Part shown: piece after piece, positions 22,629 to 35,800 of the stretch
Layout: the number at the start of each line of letters is the position of its first letter
Numbering within the stretch: the first letter of the stretch is position 1
NCBI RefSeq assembly: GCF_025698545.1
Contig: NC_068566.1
Coordinates: 2,029,362 to 2,093,361 of the forward strand
Direction: 5' to 3'
DNA: 64,000 nt
Origin: Gossypium raimondii
Lineage: Eukaryota > Streptophyta > Magnoliopsida > Malvales > Malvaceae
Translations under genes and position numbers: made by a program
Notes under the pieces: generated by a model
The model's input: only the letters and a program-made list of their open reading frames with translations
The model's database searches: none
Told to the model about the DNA's origin: nothing

Positions 22629-25600
22629 TCAATTTCTGGGCTCCTCGAGAACAATCTCCTCAATCGTGTGCATTTGAAAATTCTCGTATAAGGGTTTCAA
22701 TCGTTGTCCATTCACCTTAAAGCACTTCCGGGTTTCTTCGCTTTGAATTTCCACTGCACCATTTGAAAATAAATTAGTGATAGTAAATGGACCTATCCAT
22801 TTGGATCGAAGCTTACCAGCGAAAATCTTTAAGGTGGAGTCGTATAGGAGAACTTTTTGTCCTATTGAAAACTGCTTCCTAGTGATCATCTTATCGTGGA
22901 ACGCCTTCGTCTTTTCTTTATAAACTCGAGCATTTTCATATGCATCATTTCTAATTTCCTTAAGTTCCTGAATGTCCAACCTTCGAGCCCTTCCTGCAGT
23001 CTCCATCTCCATATTACATTGTTTAACTGCCCAAAATGCCTTGTGCTCTAATTCGACTGGGAGATGGCATGGTTTACCAAAAACGAGTCGATAAGGTGAC
23101 ATGCCTATTGGTCTCTTGTAAGTTGTCCTATAAGCCCACAGTGCGTCATTTAATCTCAAGCTCCAATCCTTTCTGTTAGGTTTAACAGTCTTCTCCAAGA
23201 TGGACTTGATTTCACGGTTTGACACTTCAGCTTGCCCGTTTGTTTGTGGATGGTAAGCAGTAGAAATTCGTTGAGTTACTCCATACTTCTCCATAAGTGC
23301 ACTTACGAGCTTATTGCAGAAATGAGTTCCTCTGTCGCTGATTAATGCTCGTGGGGTGCCATACCTGGAAAAGATAGAACTTTTAAGAAAGTCAACCACA
23401 GTCTTAGCATTATCATTGCGAGTAGCCTTTGCCTCTATCCATTTAGAAACGTAATCAACGGCTAAAAGTATATAGAAATTACCAAAAGAAGAAATAAAAG
23501 GTCCCATAAAATCGATGCCCCACACATCAAAAATTTCACAAATATGGATGGGAGTAAGGGGCATCTCATTTCGACGGCTAAGATTACCGACTTTTTGGCA
23601 TTTTCCACAGGTTTTACAGAATAAGAAGGCGTCACGAAATATACTTGGCCAAAATAGTCCACACTCAAGAATTTTATGTGCGGTGCGTTTAGGTCCAAAG
23701 TGTCCTCCACATGCATAAGAATGACAAAAAGTTAAGATAGACTGTACCTCTGTTTCTGCTACACACCATCGAATTACCTGATCGGAGCAATGCTTCCATA
23801 GGTAAGGATCGTCCCAAATGTAATATCGAGCATCCTTTTTAATCTTATCTTTTCTGGACCTTGGTAATTCTGAAGGTATAGTACCTGTGACGAGATAGTT
23901 TACTATGTCTGCGTACCAAGGATGAACCGCATTTGCTGAAAACAGGTTTTCATCTGGGAAGTTGTCTTTCAATGGTGTGTCATCTGCTGGAACTGGTAAC
24001 CGACTCAGATGGTCAGCTACTAAGTTTTCGCATCCCTTCTTATCCCGGATTTCAAAATCAAATTCTTGCAGAAGTAGAATCCACCTAATTAGTCTAGGTT
24101 TTGCCTCCTTCTTCCCTACCAAATATTTCAAAGCTGCATGATCAGAAAAAATAATCACTTTAGTTCCCAACAGGTAAGATCTAAATTTATCTAAAGCAAA
24201 CACAACAGCTAATAATTCTTTCTCAGTGGTTGTGTAATTGCTTTGGGCAACATCTAGTGTCTTCGAAGCATAGTAGATAACATGAGGCTCTTTCCCTATT
24301 CTTTGGCCAAGAACAGCTCCCCCACTTCGATCACTCGCATCACACATGATTTCAAACGGGAAGTTCCAATTCGGTGGTTGCACTATGGGAGCGGAGACCA
24401 ATTTCTGCTTCAGTATGTCAAATGCATCTTTACAAGTCTACTTAAATTTAAATTATTTATCTTTCTGTAACAGACTGCAGAGCGGTTGCACGATCTTCGA
24501 GAAGTCTTTTATGAATCGTCTGTAAAATCCTGCATGACCAAGAAACGAACGAATTTCCCTCACAGATGTGGGGTAAGGTAATGAGTTAATAATATCCGTT
24601 TTTGCTTTATCGACCTCAATATCTTTCGAGGAAACTATATGACCTAAAATCAACCCTTTGTCAACCATGAAGTGGCATTTTTCATAATTTAAAACAAGAT
24701 TAAATTCTAGGCATCTTTGTAATATCTTAGCAAGATTATCGAGACATTCGTTAAAAGAGTTACCGTACACTGTGAAGTCATCCATGAAGACTTCAATGAT
24801 TTTCTCGACATAATCGGAGAATATGCTCACCATGCATCTCTGGAAAGTGGCTGGAGCATTACAGAGTCCAAACGGAATTCGTCTATACGCAAACATTCCA
24901 AAAGGACACGTGAAAGTTGTTTTGTCTTAATCCTCAAGCGCCACCGGAATTTGGAAAAATCCTGAATATCTATCGAGACAACAATAATGAGTCTTACCAG
25001 CTAATCGCTCGAGCATTTGATCGATGAAAGGAAGTGGAAAATGGTCTTTTCGGGTAGCTGCGTTCAACTTCCTATAATCGATGCAAACCGTCCATCCATT
25101 CTGGACTAGGGTAGGAACTAGCTCTCCAGACGAATTTTTCACCACTGTCACGCCAGTTTTCTTGGGCACGACATGAACTGGGCTAACCCAATCACTGTCG
25201 GAGATCGGATATATCATTCCAGCATCCAACAATTTCTGGATTTCCTTATTCACTACCTCCATCATGGGTGGATTAAGGCGCCTCTATGCATCTCTTTTTG
25301 GTTTCGTGTTATCTTCAATGGAAATTCTGTGCATACAGGTGAATGGACTTAGCCCTTTTATGTCGGCTATTATCCAACCAATAGCCTCCTTATAATCCCT
25401 CAGAACTTGAACTAGACTTTCCTCCTCGTCTTTGGTTAGTTTGTTTGACACTATCACCGGTAAAGTGTCTTTCTCTCCCAAAAAGACGTACTTGAGATGG
25501 TCTGGTAATGCTTTAAGCTCCAAAGTTGGTGGCTGCAAAATCGAAGGCAATATTTTAGTTTGGGAAGGTAATAGTTCAAATTGGTTACCTCGATTCGTCG

Positions 25601-27962
25601 ACGATGTTTGAGTCTCTAAGTGTTTGACAATCTCTCGCAACGGATCTTCTATAACTGCTAACTCTTCAAGACGACTTAAAACATCCATGTCAATGCTTCT
25701 GTAAAGGACAGTTTCCAACTCATCAAAGTCATGATATTCAGAATAATTTTGAGTTAAACAATCTATACTATCGATACTGGAAATATTTGACAATGAGTTA
25801 GGATGACTCATGGCTTCGTAGACATTGAATTTCACGATTTCGCCATCAAACTCCATTGTCAATGTTCCACTCTGAACATCAATTTTTGCGCTTGCGATTT
25901 AAGAATGGCCTTCCAAGCAAAATATCGAATTAGTTGAGTTATCGTCCTCCATATTAATAATGTAGAAATCTGCAGGGAAAACTAATTCGTTAACTTTAAC
26001 AAGGACGTCTTCAAGCAACCCTTCAGGATAAATGACTGACCTGTCCGCCAATTGGATAATTACTCCTGTCTTTTTCAAAGGACCCGCGTTAATCATCTTA
26101 TATATAGGATAAGGCATAAAATTAATGGAAGCCCCTAAATCACACATGGCTTTCTTAATGCCTACATTACCTATCTCACAAGAAATAGCAAACATACCTT
26201 GGTCCTTGTATTTGGGTGGAACTTTCTTTTGCAGTACTGCGGAGACATTTTCTCCTACATTTACTCTTTCGTTACCTAGTAACCTCCTATTGCTAGTACA
26301 CAATTCTTTGAGAAATTTTACGTAACGAGGGATTTGTTTGATAGCGTCGAGTAAAGGGATATTTACCTCCACCTTCCTGAATGTTTCGAGGATTTCTTTT
26401 TCCTCTTTTTCTTTCTTATTGTTCGCGAGTCTCCTTGGAAAAGGAGGTGGAATCACAACTGGTTTTTGAATTTCTGATTCTGGTTTGGCTTTTCGATCAA
26501 GGATCTACTTTTCCCGTTCCATGTCTTGCCCAAGATTTTTGTCTGGAACTGGTTCCAGAATTTTTCCGCTACGAAGAGTTATTGCACTTGCATTCTGGCG
26601 AGGATTCGGCTCTGTCTGGGAAGGTAATTTACCTTGAGACTCCAAACAATTAACTGCCATTGAGAGTTTACTAACTTGATTAGTTAATTCTTGAATTGAT
26701 GCATCTGTCCTTTGTTGGTATTTTGCAGCATCGGCGGCAAGTCTCTCCATAATAGCTTCTAGAGATATGCTCGGCTTGGGTGGCGGTTGCGGTGGTTGCA
26801 AAGGTCTCGATTGGTATGTCGGATTATATCGGGGATTAGCTCCGTAATTCAAGTTGGGATGATCCTTCCACCCGGGATTGTAGGTGTTGGAGAAAGGATC
26901 ATAGCGTCTTTGTGGAGGTCCCGGAAAACCTCCGACAGCATCAATATGTGCCGTTAAATTTTCGTTAAGGATTGGGCACAAATCCGTCGGATGTTCAGAT
27001 GTAGTACAAATCCCACACAGTTGGGTCTGATTCTTCTTTTCTGTAAGCATAGATTGGACAATATTAGTGAACTTATCCAATTTATCTTTTAAGGATGAAA
27101 CGTTTACCCCATTAACCCGTCTTGTGGGTTCTGAATTCGGTCGATACTGTTGAGAATTTGCCGCCATGGTGGATATCAGTTCTCTTGCCCTTTGAGGAGT
27201 CATATTGACAAGCGCCCCTCCACTAGCAGCGTCAATCATTTTCATTTCCATAGGGAGCAAACCCTCGTAGAAATATTGAAGAAGTGGTTGCTCGGTCAAA
27301 CCGTGTTGAGGACAACTTGCACACAGTTTTTTGTATCTCTCCCAATAGTCATAGAGCGATTCACTCTCTATTTGGCGGATTCCCACTATGTCTCTCCTTA
27401 GTTCACCGCCGTGATCTTTGGGAAGAACTCACAAGAAAAACACGAGATAAGTCATCCCATGTTGTAATTGAACCGGGGGTAAGTAAAATAACCATTCTCT
27501 TGCTGTATCAACTAAAGAAAATGGAAAGGCCCGAAGTTTAATTTCATCTTGATTTACTCCTCGTGGTTTCATGCTGGAGCAGACCATGTGGAATTCTCTC
27601 AAGTGGGTATGTGGATTCTCATTCTTCAAGCCTCGAAAAGTGGGCAAAAGGTGAATTAGGCCTGACTTCAACTCGAATGGGGTTTTTCCGGCTGGATAGT
27701 TGATGCACAACGGTGTTTGCTCATTAGGAGCAGCGACTACCTGACGAATGGTTCGGTTCGCCATCCTTTCTGGTTCACCGAGGTTGTCTTCCGCTTCTTT
27801 TGTTTTAGGAAATGGTTCGGTCTCAAGTTCAACCACTTCGACTTGTTTTCCACGTTCAATTGCTTCTACACGTTTAAGAACTTTTGTCTCTTTACGTCGC
27901 GCTCGTGCGGATTTTTTGATCTCTGGGCCGTATTCGAGATCTCCGGATGAAGATCTGGTCAT
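22629..27962 (-). pseudogene. gypsy gag-pol, interrupted frame
   Basis: Gag: 27962-26505, including AREWLFYLPP and a CCHC knuckle (CGICTTSEHPTDLC). Protease: about 26170, with D-L-G-A-S. RT: 25265-24453, with VCIDYRKLNAATRKDHFPLP and the catalytic VFMDDFTVYG. RNase H and integrase: 24401-22629, with [13 protein letters not shown], an H-H-C-C zinc finger and ISDRGTHF. The usual F-L-D-G-Y-S-G block reads C-L-D-R-Y-S-G. Stops or frameshifts near 27430, 26480, 25880, 25275, 24910 and 24430 split the frame into six or seven pieces, so this copy cannot make a full polyprotein. No env-like ORF is evident between integrase and the 3' LTR. Confidence 0.88.
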
Positions 27963-28018
27963 GAAGATAATCTAAACAATCTGTAAGTGTTGCCAGTCCC
28001 CGGCAACGGCGCCAAAAC

Positions 28019-29449
28019 TGATGGGTGTCGAATCCACCAATATAAACCTACGCCTTAAGTTGCAAATTATGCAGTATAGGGAGTAGGGTCGATCCCTCAG
28101 AGACTGGTTTACTGTAAATTGTTGCTCGTTTGACCAGATTTATGTCGGGGCAGCTGTCGTGCCCAAGATGTTTGGGGGGATAAAAATTTGAAAACCTGAA
28201 ATTAACAGAAAAATAATGTCCAAAGTAAAAGTTGAAAACAGAATAATAATAACCGTGAAATAAATATTAAGAAAAATTAATTAGAATGAGCTCAGCTTTA
28301 GGCGCGAATTTTCCTCGTCTTTGAACCGATCCTCGAAATTGGATGAACTCCCCTTTTCCAATAAGCTAGTTATAGCTACCAAGGACGCCTCGGACACCAA
28401 CTCTTCCTTCTGTAAATTAGTTATGGAACGTCCAATAACTAATTCTTACCAATCGAACAACCACGAAACGTTCGTGATTTAGAGCTCCGGCAGCTTTGCG
28501 TTCTAGAAGAGCCTAGCTCGAACCAGTGCCCTCAACCGCATTGGACATTTAAATCCGGTTACTACTTCCCTTGACGAAACCAAACAGCAATCTCCACTTG
28601 GCACGCCAATGTGTTCACAGAAAACCGATTAGAAACGTTCCTTTCAGAATTCCAACTGTACGTCTAATCACACTAAATCAAATGACGTCTTTTTTGACTT
28701 AGTGATGATCTGACTTTATGAGCTGACAAAATCAAACTCTTAATCCGGAGAAGTAATAAGTACTGGAATTTTAGGAGTTAAATGGCTCGGGTTCGTAACT
28801 CACGGGTTTTGACGAGGCTAATTTCTACTAAAGTGAAAATGGGTTTAGTTGGCTAAGGTTTGGGACATGTTGGTATTTGATAAATAAGGTAGACAGGGTG
28901 AAAAGATGGGTGATGTGATTGAGTATGGGGGTTGGAATATATTAAAGTGGGTGGTTGAAAAGGGAATTTGAAAAAAGAAATTGCAAATGATTTAAAGTTG
29001 GTTGCTGCTAGGAATAAATTGAAGGCAAAGAAGCTAAAGAAACAATGTTACGTGAGAAAAGGAGAGAATTGAAAGATAAAAGCTAAATATTTTTTGATTG
29101 ATGAATTGATGAACAATACATGCTCTATTTATACTAGAGGATTTACTAATTTAGGAGCCAACTAGTCTAGAAATTCAAGGAAAAAAAAATATTCCATGAC
29201 AAAAATATCCCAAAATAATCTCCCCCACTAAGTCAACAAAATTTTCAGCTAATTAATATTGGAAAAATTCTACTTTCGCCCTCCTTCTTTGCTTCTTTCT
29301 TTAATTTGACCCAATTGTTTCCTTTTTCTTCTATTTAGTCCCAAATTGCATTCCTGCACAAAATTCAATAAATATAGCAAAATTAGTGGTGCATTCTCAT
29401 AAATTAACCAATTTAATTACATAAAATATGTAACTTTAGTATTTAATCA
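28019..29449 (-). repeat. 5' LTR of the gypsy element
   Basis: 1431 bp. The minus-strand TATAAATA (29126-29133) is the likely promoter for the genomic RNA. It lies next to the primer binding site at 27997-28014. Confidence 0.92.
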
Positions 29450-29584
29450 GCACTACCCAAAGTTCTTTACCCATCAACATTCCTTGAATCACCTCCTCCC
29501 AACGTTTTCTCATTTGTCGAATAACCACGATCAACATTACAATTGCAGATGTCGTGCCTGATAAAATAAATAAACCTAAACCAC

Positions 29585-30475
29585 AAGAGTTAATTGAGAT
29601 GAAAATGGTCTCTTCTATCTTAACCAATGGTTGAAGGTTCAAGCCTCGCCATGAGTATGGAGCATCTTTAAAATTTGTAGCCAGCGTTTACCCTTTAATG
29701 GACTTATAAAACGCAAAGAATTAGTCACTGGCCTCGCTCCAGTGGATACTAGAGGTGCTTATGGGTTAGGTTGAGCCTATACAAGGCATTTAGACCACTT
29801 TTCCAAGCTCGGGTCCGGTCCGAAAAATGGGCTTATTTTTTTGTCCAAGTCCAACCCAATTTTAAGGAAAATAAACTAGGGCACGATCCCGTCCGACCAT
29901 ATTTGATTTTTTTATTATTTTTTATTCAAAATAATTTTTTTAAATATAATACACTATATACACTAAAAAAGGGTAAAATAAAAGTTTTCTAACACATTAA
30001 AAAGTATTTATATTAAAAAACACTACCATAAATATAATACATGTTTTATTATATTAAAACACAAATAAATATAATAAAATTTATTTATTAAATATAAATT
30101 TTAAAATTTTATATTTTGAGTTGGGTTATTTAGTGGGTAAGTTTTTTTAGGTTTTGGGCAATTGATTTAAATGTTATTGGATTATTGATTTAATATAAAT
30201 ATATAATTATTATTTAACATATATAATTAATTATAATATTATTTTATAACATAATATTTGGACCAGACAGGGCTGAGCTCAAAGTAAAAAATCTTGCTCA
30301 AGACCTAGTTCATATAAAAAATGGACCTTAAAATTTACCTAAATCCATTTTTCGGGTATCATATTTTGTTCAAACATTATCATTTTCTGACCGGGACTTT
30401 TGTACTTATGTAGGTAGCCAGCCCATGAACAAGTTTAGTGGATAGATTGGGAAATTAAAAAGAAAAAACCTGAGA
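29585..30475 (+). repeat. SINE-like repeat in GLR B exon 5, with a MITE inside
   Basis: Sequence from about 29585 to 29749 and 30438 to 30475 interrupts exon 5 between AAATAAACCT and AAACCTGAGAAGG. It contains GGTTCAAGCCT (29636-29646), which fits the pol III B box. The same unit, with GGTTCGATCCT, occurs in GLR D at 55070-55080. No clear A box was found, so the SINE assignment is tentative. Confidence 0.45.
29750..30437. mobile_element. hAT-type MITE, 688 bp
   Basis: Ends TAGAGGTGCTTATGGGTTAG and ...AGCCCATGAACAAGTTTA, flanked by GTGGATAC / GTGGATAG (8-bp duplication, 7 of 8). Non-coding. Same end type as 10458-10859 and 33413-33836. Confidence 0.75.
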
Positions 30476-32572
30476 AGGGTCCAAGTCCTATTCCTCGTTT
30501 CATGGTGCCATCAATTGTTGAACTCTGACACTCTGGAAATGATAGTAAATAATCCTTCATTTGCTTGATTTTCCCACTCTCATATAATCGCAGGATAGCC
30601 TCTGACATATCGGAAACAATAGGAGAACCCCATGAAAAAATCTGTAGAAATAAACAAAAGACATTCCTCAAAGCTTGAACAAAAGATTAATAGAGTTTAA
30701 ATTGAAGAGTATGGTTTTTATTACAACTGAAGAACCACGTAGATTACAGTTGGGGACCCAAGATCTGAAACCTTAGCAGTATTTTACAAGAAAAAGACTC
30801 GAATAAGGCGCCCACAAGAATGCAGCCTTTATATTTCCAGTTGATAGAGCTTTAGCATAATCATCGATTGAAGATTGAGCAATGTGCTTGATGTTCTTTG
30901 TTTGGAACCCAATGGACTCCACTAAATGCTGCAACATAATTGAATCTTCCATATCACAACCCACAATAGCATTTGTTTTCTTGAGATCTTCTATATCTAA
31001 GCAAGATGATGACTCAGTGTCTGAGCTTGTTGTTATCATGGAAGTAAAGCTTTGTGTATAGGTTGAAGAAACAACCAGGATCAGGACCAACCATGGGGCC
31101 AACACAAAATATGTTAAATTGCTCTTCGGTGATTCCCCTGCATTACAAAAAAAAATTCATGTAGTGCATATAGAACATGCTCAATAATAAGGTGAAATGC
31201 TTTAAGTTAACATAAATCTTACTATGCCCTCTATAGAAGAGGGTCGCCAAAGGGAACCAGAAGATAGCTCCAACAGATTCATGACCAGTTCTAGACTCAA
31301 CTAACCGAATAACAATAGCATTGAACACCGTCATAGCTACCAAAGTAAACCACATCTCGTTGGTGAAAGGCATCATGAATGAAAAAACTTGGTTCGGTTC
31401 AGGTTTTTCCTTCATCACTAATATCGGGCCTACTTCGAAATATGGATATGAGAATTCTATGAGCTCGGACCCTTTTTTCGTCATTACTGTTAAGCCAATG
31501 GCTACATCCAAAGTCTTCAATACATAAAAATGGATTTGGAAATTTCAGTCAGTCAACTGATGTTTGATAATTTTTAGGAAATATAAGGAACAAAGTCACA
31601 AACTAACCCTACGAGCAAGTGCCATAAACAATTGATCATCAGAATCGTAGAAAGGAACCAGTTTATAAGTGGTATTGATTGGCATCACTGCAATAGCTTC
31701 TTTGAAAAGATCAATCCAAAACCCTGTTATTTGTGCTTCATTATGGTTCTTCTCGTCCTGGCTTATGTTAAGAAACTGCATGGAATTGATCTTACTGGTA
31801 AGGCAATGATTATCTCTGCATAATAGTGAACTGGCTTGGATGTCGAAAATAATAAAGTTGCAGCCATTTGAATGATCCCACCTGTATTCGGCGTTGGATT
31901 GCGGCTATTCAAGTTGAAAGTGACTATGTCTAAATTACTAATTCTGTCATACTCCTCGTAGACAGATCTCTCAGGCTTCATCCACAGGTAGTTGCCGATT
32001 ACACTAGCAATTTCACGAGCAATTTTGTACATATGACAAGACATGTAACTCGTCGAAGATTCGTTTCCTATTGTTGCTTTATGTTTTCCAGGGAAGGCAC
32101 AAAGTGCGCTGGCTTTGGCTCTCCTAGTAAACGTATTGATTTCCACAACGAATGTTTTCATAACTTGCGACGGTACATAGAATTGGTAACCTGTGTGAAG
32201 TCAAATTTCTGATGACCACATAATTTTGATAATGATCTGTAATAGTATCAACAACAGCTTCTTTCTTGTCAGATTCATACACCATCAGTTCTAACATAAT
32301 TAAAGTTGGATCATAAGCAAATATTATATAACACTTTACCCTCGAGATCTGTGGGTGTAACATTCCCAAGCGAACGATGGAACTATAATTGGATTTGGTG
32401 TGCATCTGTAGCTGTGTTACAACACATCATACGTGAATCATCCTTCGTATCTTTCTGATCTTTTCTGTCTCTTATTCCACTACAATTTGATTACAGTATT
32501 AATAGCAAAAAAAAAAAACCAAAAGCTTGACAGGCACACCTCTAATAACTAGAAAACCTTTCTGTTTCTCCT

Positions 32573-32845
32573 TGTTAACACCTACGGTGAGCTTGAATGT
32601 ATTGTGTATTAAACGAATAAAACTAAATCAAGTATTAAAAGAATAAACTGAAAAATGTATTTAGTATGATAGACTTCTTTCGTATTTAACCTAGTTTTTG
32701 TTTTACACTATAGCAATGGTATTTGTAGAGTATATGAGTAACTGCTATTACTAACAACTTAACTGCTGGAATAACAAACTAACAGCTAATAGGCTTAGTT
32801 TAATAACAGAGTTAGCTAGCACAGTCCTAATCCATACTCTTAACA
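32573..32845 (-). repeat. 3' LTR of the 32573-38176 copia element
   Basis: Pairs with 37904-38176. The TATAAATA of the other LTR is changed to TACAAATA here. Confidence 0.9.
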
Positions 32846-35800
32846 TTCACCCATCTTTCTAATAGGCAAAACCCGAAGAAGTCCCCGAATCGATCAAAAT
32901 ACGATACAGAGAGTGGCTTGGTAAGAATGTCAGCAATCTGTTCACAGGCAGGAACCTAACCAACAACAACGGAGCCATCGGCTACCTTCTTGCGAACAAA
33001 AAATAAATCAAGCTCAACATGTTTGAATTTTGAATGTAAGACAGGATTAGCAGTGACGGCAACTGCACTAGAGTTGTCACACCAAATGGTAGGTGGATCA
33101 ATACTCTGAAGGTGTAACTCACGTAACAACGAGACTAAGTAATATCACTAGTAGCTGCAGCAAGACTCTGATATTCAACCTCATCCGTAGACTGTGAAAC
33201 TACCTGCTATTTCTTGGAACACCAGAAGACAGGTCTATGACCAAAATACACACAGTAGCCCGTCGTAGAATGCTAATCATCAAAATCTATCCCCCAGTTA
33301 GCATCCGCATAACCAACTAAAGAAAGCTGATCAGATGGATGAAAAACAATCCCATAATCGAGTGAACCACATAAATATCGCAGAATTTATTTTAATGTAA
33401 CCATATGGACAGTAGACTTGTCCATGGGTCGGGCCGGGCCCGAAAAAATTTCGACTCGCTTCTTAGGCCCGGGCCGGCCCGACCCAAAATATGGGCCTAA
33501 AATTTTACCCAGCCCAAATGAAAATATCATAAGCTGAGTCTAGCCTACCCATTTTAAAATAAACATTAAAAAATTATTTTAAAAATAAAAAAATAAAAAA
33601 AATATTTTAAAAGTATTTTAAAATTAAAAAATAAAAATAAAAAAAATATATTTATTATATTCGGGCCGGGCCGGGCCCGGGCCAAAAAAGTAGTGCCCGA
33701 GGCCTGGCCCTTTTTTTAAACGGGCCTCGTTTTTTACCCAAGCCCATATTTCGGGCCTATATTTTTACCCGAACCCTCCCATATTTTGGGCGGGCTGTCG
33801 GGCCAGACCGAGCTGCTCGGCCCATGGACAGTTCTAATGGACAGTAGTAGGCACATGCATGAACTAGCAGATACGATTTACCATATAAGCAATATCAGGA
33901 TGAGTTAGGACCACATTCTGTAAAGCACCTGCAAGACTTCTGTATTCAGTAGGATCACACAAACGATCCACGTCATCCTTGGAAAGAGTAGACGAGCTAA
34001 CCATTGAAGTATGAACGCTCTTTGCATACGACATAGAACTCCTGTCAAGTATATCATAAATGTATTTTTTTTTACAAAGATGAAGACACTTGTTGGAGAA
34101 ACGTGTAACCTCAATCCCTAGAAAATAGTGGAGATCACCTATATCTTTAAGTGAAAACTCATCATTCAGTTGCTGAACAAAACTATTTATACAGTCAGAC
34201 ACATTTCCGGTAATGATAATGTCATCCACATACACAAGCACATAGAGAGTGGAGCTAGTCGTAACTCTAACAAACAGAGATGCATCAGATTTAGATATAA
34301 CAAAGCCAACAGAAAGAAGAAAAGTCTTCAATTTATCAAACGAAGCACGTAGAGCCTGACGGAGTCTATATAAAGCTTTCTTCAGATAACAAACTAAAGG
34401 TTTGCAATTTGAATCACACTGGACATACCCAGAGGTTGCTGCATTAACATTTCGTCAGCAACTTTCTATGGGAAATAGTACCATCAGGATTTTTCATGAC
34501 TTTGAAAAGCCATTTACACCCAATTGCCTTACGATTTGGTGGTAACGAAACAATATCTCAGGTGAAATTATTCATAAGAGCATCATATTCAGCTTGGACT
34601 GCAGCATGTCATTCTATGGTAGACAAGGCCTCCTCAATTGTATGAGGCTCAATAGCCTCAACAGACAGAGCTGTGGGCTTAAAAATGTCAGCTTTAGATC
34701 GAGTAATCATCGCATGGGTATTTTTCGGAGACAAAGAGGATGAGAGAGTGGAGTACTAATTGTAGGCACAGTAGGACCAGGACTACTATCACCAATGGTT
34801 AAGCAGGAAGAACTATGTGGCTCATGGTTAGGTACCACCTCAGCCGGAGGAGTGTCAGAAGAAGAAGGTGAGGAGTAGGAGCCAAAAGGTGAAGTTGATG
34901 CAGGAACCATCTTAACAAGCAGAACAAAAGTTGTCATAAAAACAGACGAAGGCATGAGTCTTCTTGTAGTAGATGAATGAGACAAAAACCTTTGTTCATC
35001 AAACACAACATGACGAGAAATGATGATTTTACCATCCAGCATAAGACATTGATAACCTTTGTGTTGAGGACTATATCCCAGGAAAGTATAAGGTTGAGAA
35101 TAAAAATCTAACTTATGACGCAGAAATGGACGTAAATATGGAAAACAACAACATCCGAATATGCGTAAATGATCATATATAGGATCTTGTCCATAAATAG
35201 CCTTATATGGAGTCTGACCGTTCAAAACTAAGGTAGGAAGATGATTAATGAGATGAACAGCACAGCAAATTGCATATCCCCAATATTCTATAGAAAGATT
35301 CACTTGAGCCAAAAGTGTGATACCCATGCCAACAATATTCTAATGTTTGCGTTCAGCCACCCTATTTTATTCAAAGGTATGTGGACAAGACAACTGATGA
35401 ATAATCCCTTGAGTTGCTAAAATAGACGTGAAAGCTCAAAATTCTCTACCCCAATCACTCTGAAATTATCTTATAGTTTTCCCGGACTAAGTTTTGGCTA
35501 ACTGCTGAAACTGAACAAAACAATATACTGCTTGAGACTTTTGACGAATGTTATAAAGCCACGTAAATTAAGTGCACATATCAATAAAAGACACATAATA
35601 CCAATTACGACCACAGGTAATTGATAAAAGCCCCTACAAATCAGAGACAACCAAAGTAAACGGTTCACTATATTCAGTAGTAGAGTTAAAAAAGGGCAAC
35701 TTATGATATTTTCCCTTTTGACAGGCAGTACAAACATTATCAAGATAATATTTAGCGGAAGCAATTTTACATTTATCTAGAGCAGATTTAACGACAGAAG

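Larger units (their letters stand above)
19861..29449 (-). mobile_element. complete Ty3/gypsy element, Athila-like, 9589 bp
   Basis: The LTRs are 19861-21292 and 28019-29449 (TGATGGGTGT...TTTAATCA on the plus strand), with target duplication GCACT at 19856-19860 and 29450-29454. On the minus strand the primer binding site TGGCGCCGTTGCCGGGGA (28014-27997) follows the 5' LTR by four bases, and a purine tract (AAGTAGGGGGGATT) precedes the 3' LTR. The coding order gag-PR-RT-RH-IN fits gypsy. The primer site and the F-M-D-D-F-x-V-Y-G form of the RT motif fit Athila/Tat; this lineage call is inference. The LTRs differ at roughly 2% of sites by eye, so the insertion is fairly young. Confidence 0.92.
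17775..32515 (-). pseudogene. GLR copy B, split by nested transposons over about 15 kb
   Basis: Pieces in order: exon 1 remnant (about 32515-32340, start ATG lost), exon 2 (32236-31608, frameshifts near 32150 and 31775), exon 3 (about 31512-31219, open), exon 4 (31136 to about 30729, with TAA at 30773-30775 where other copies have Lys in AKYCKG), exon 5 first part (30645-30446), exon 5 second part with TM4 (29590-29450), and the C-terminal tail (17871-17775). Interruptions in exon 5: a SINE-like repeat holding a MITE (29750-30437), the gypsy element 19861-29449 and LTR sequence 17872-19851. A copia element sits in its 5' flank (32573-38176). The pocket segment is A-F-L-W-A-P and the ligand-arginine position is Gly. 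Confidence 0.85.

Noticed and set aside
33413-33840. Possible CpG island or promoter because of the GGGCCGGGCCCG stretches
   Set aside because: Explained as subterminal repeats of a hAT MITE with a perfect 8-bp duplication.
35498-35764. Minus-strand ORF of 88 codons
   Set aside because: An out-of-frame piece overlapping the copia integrase region, not a separate gene.
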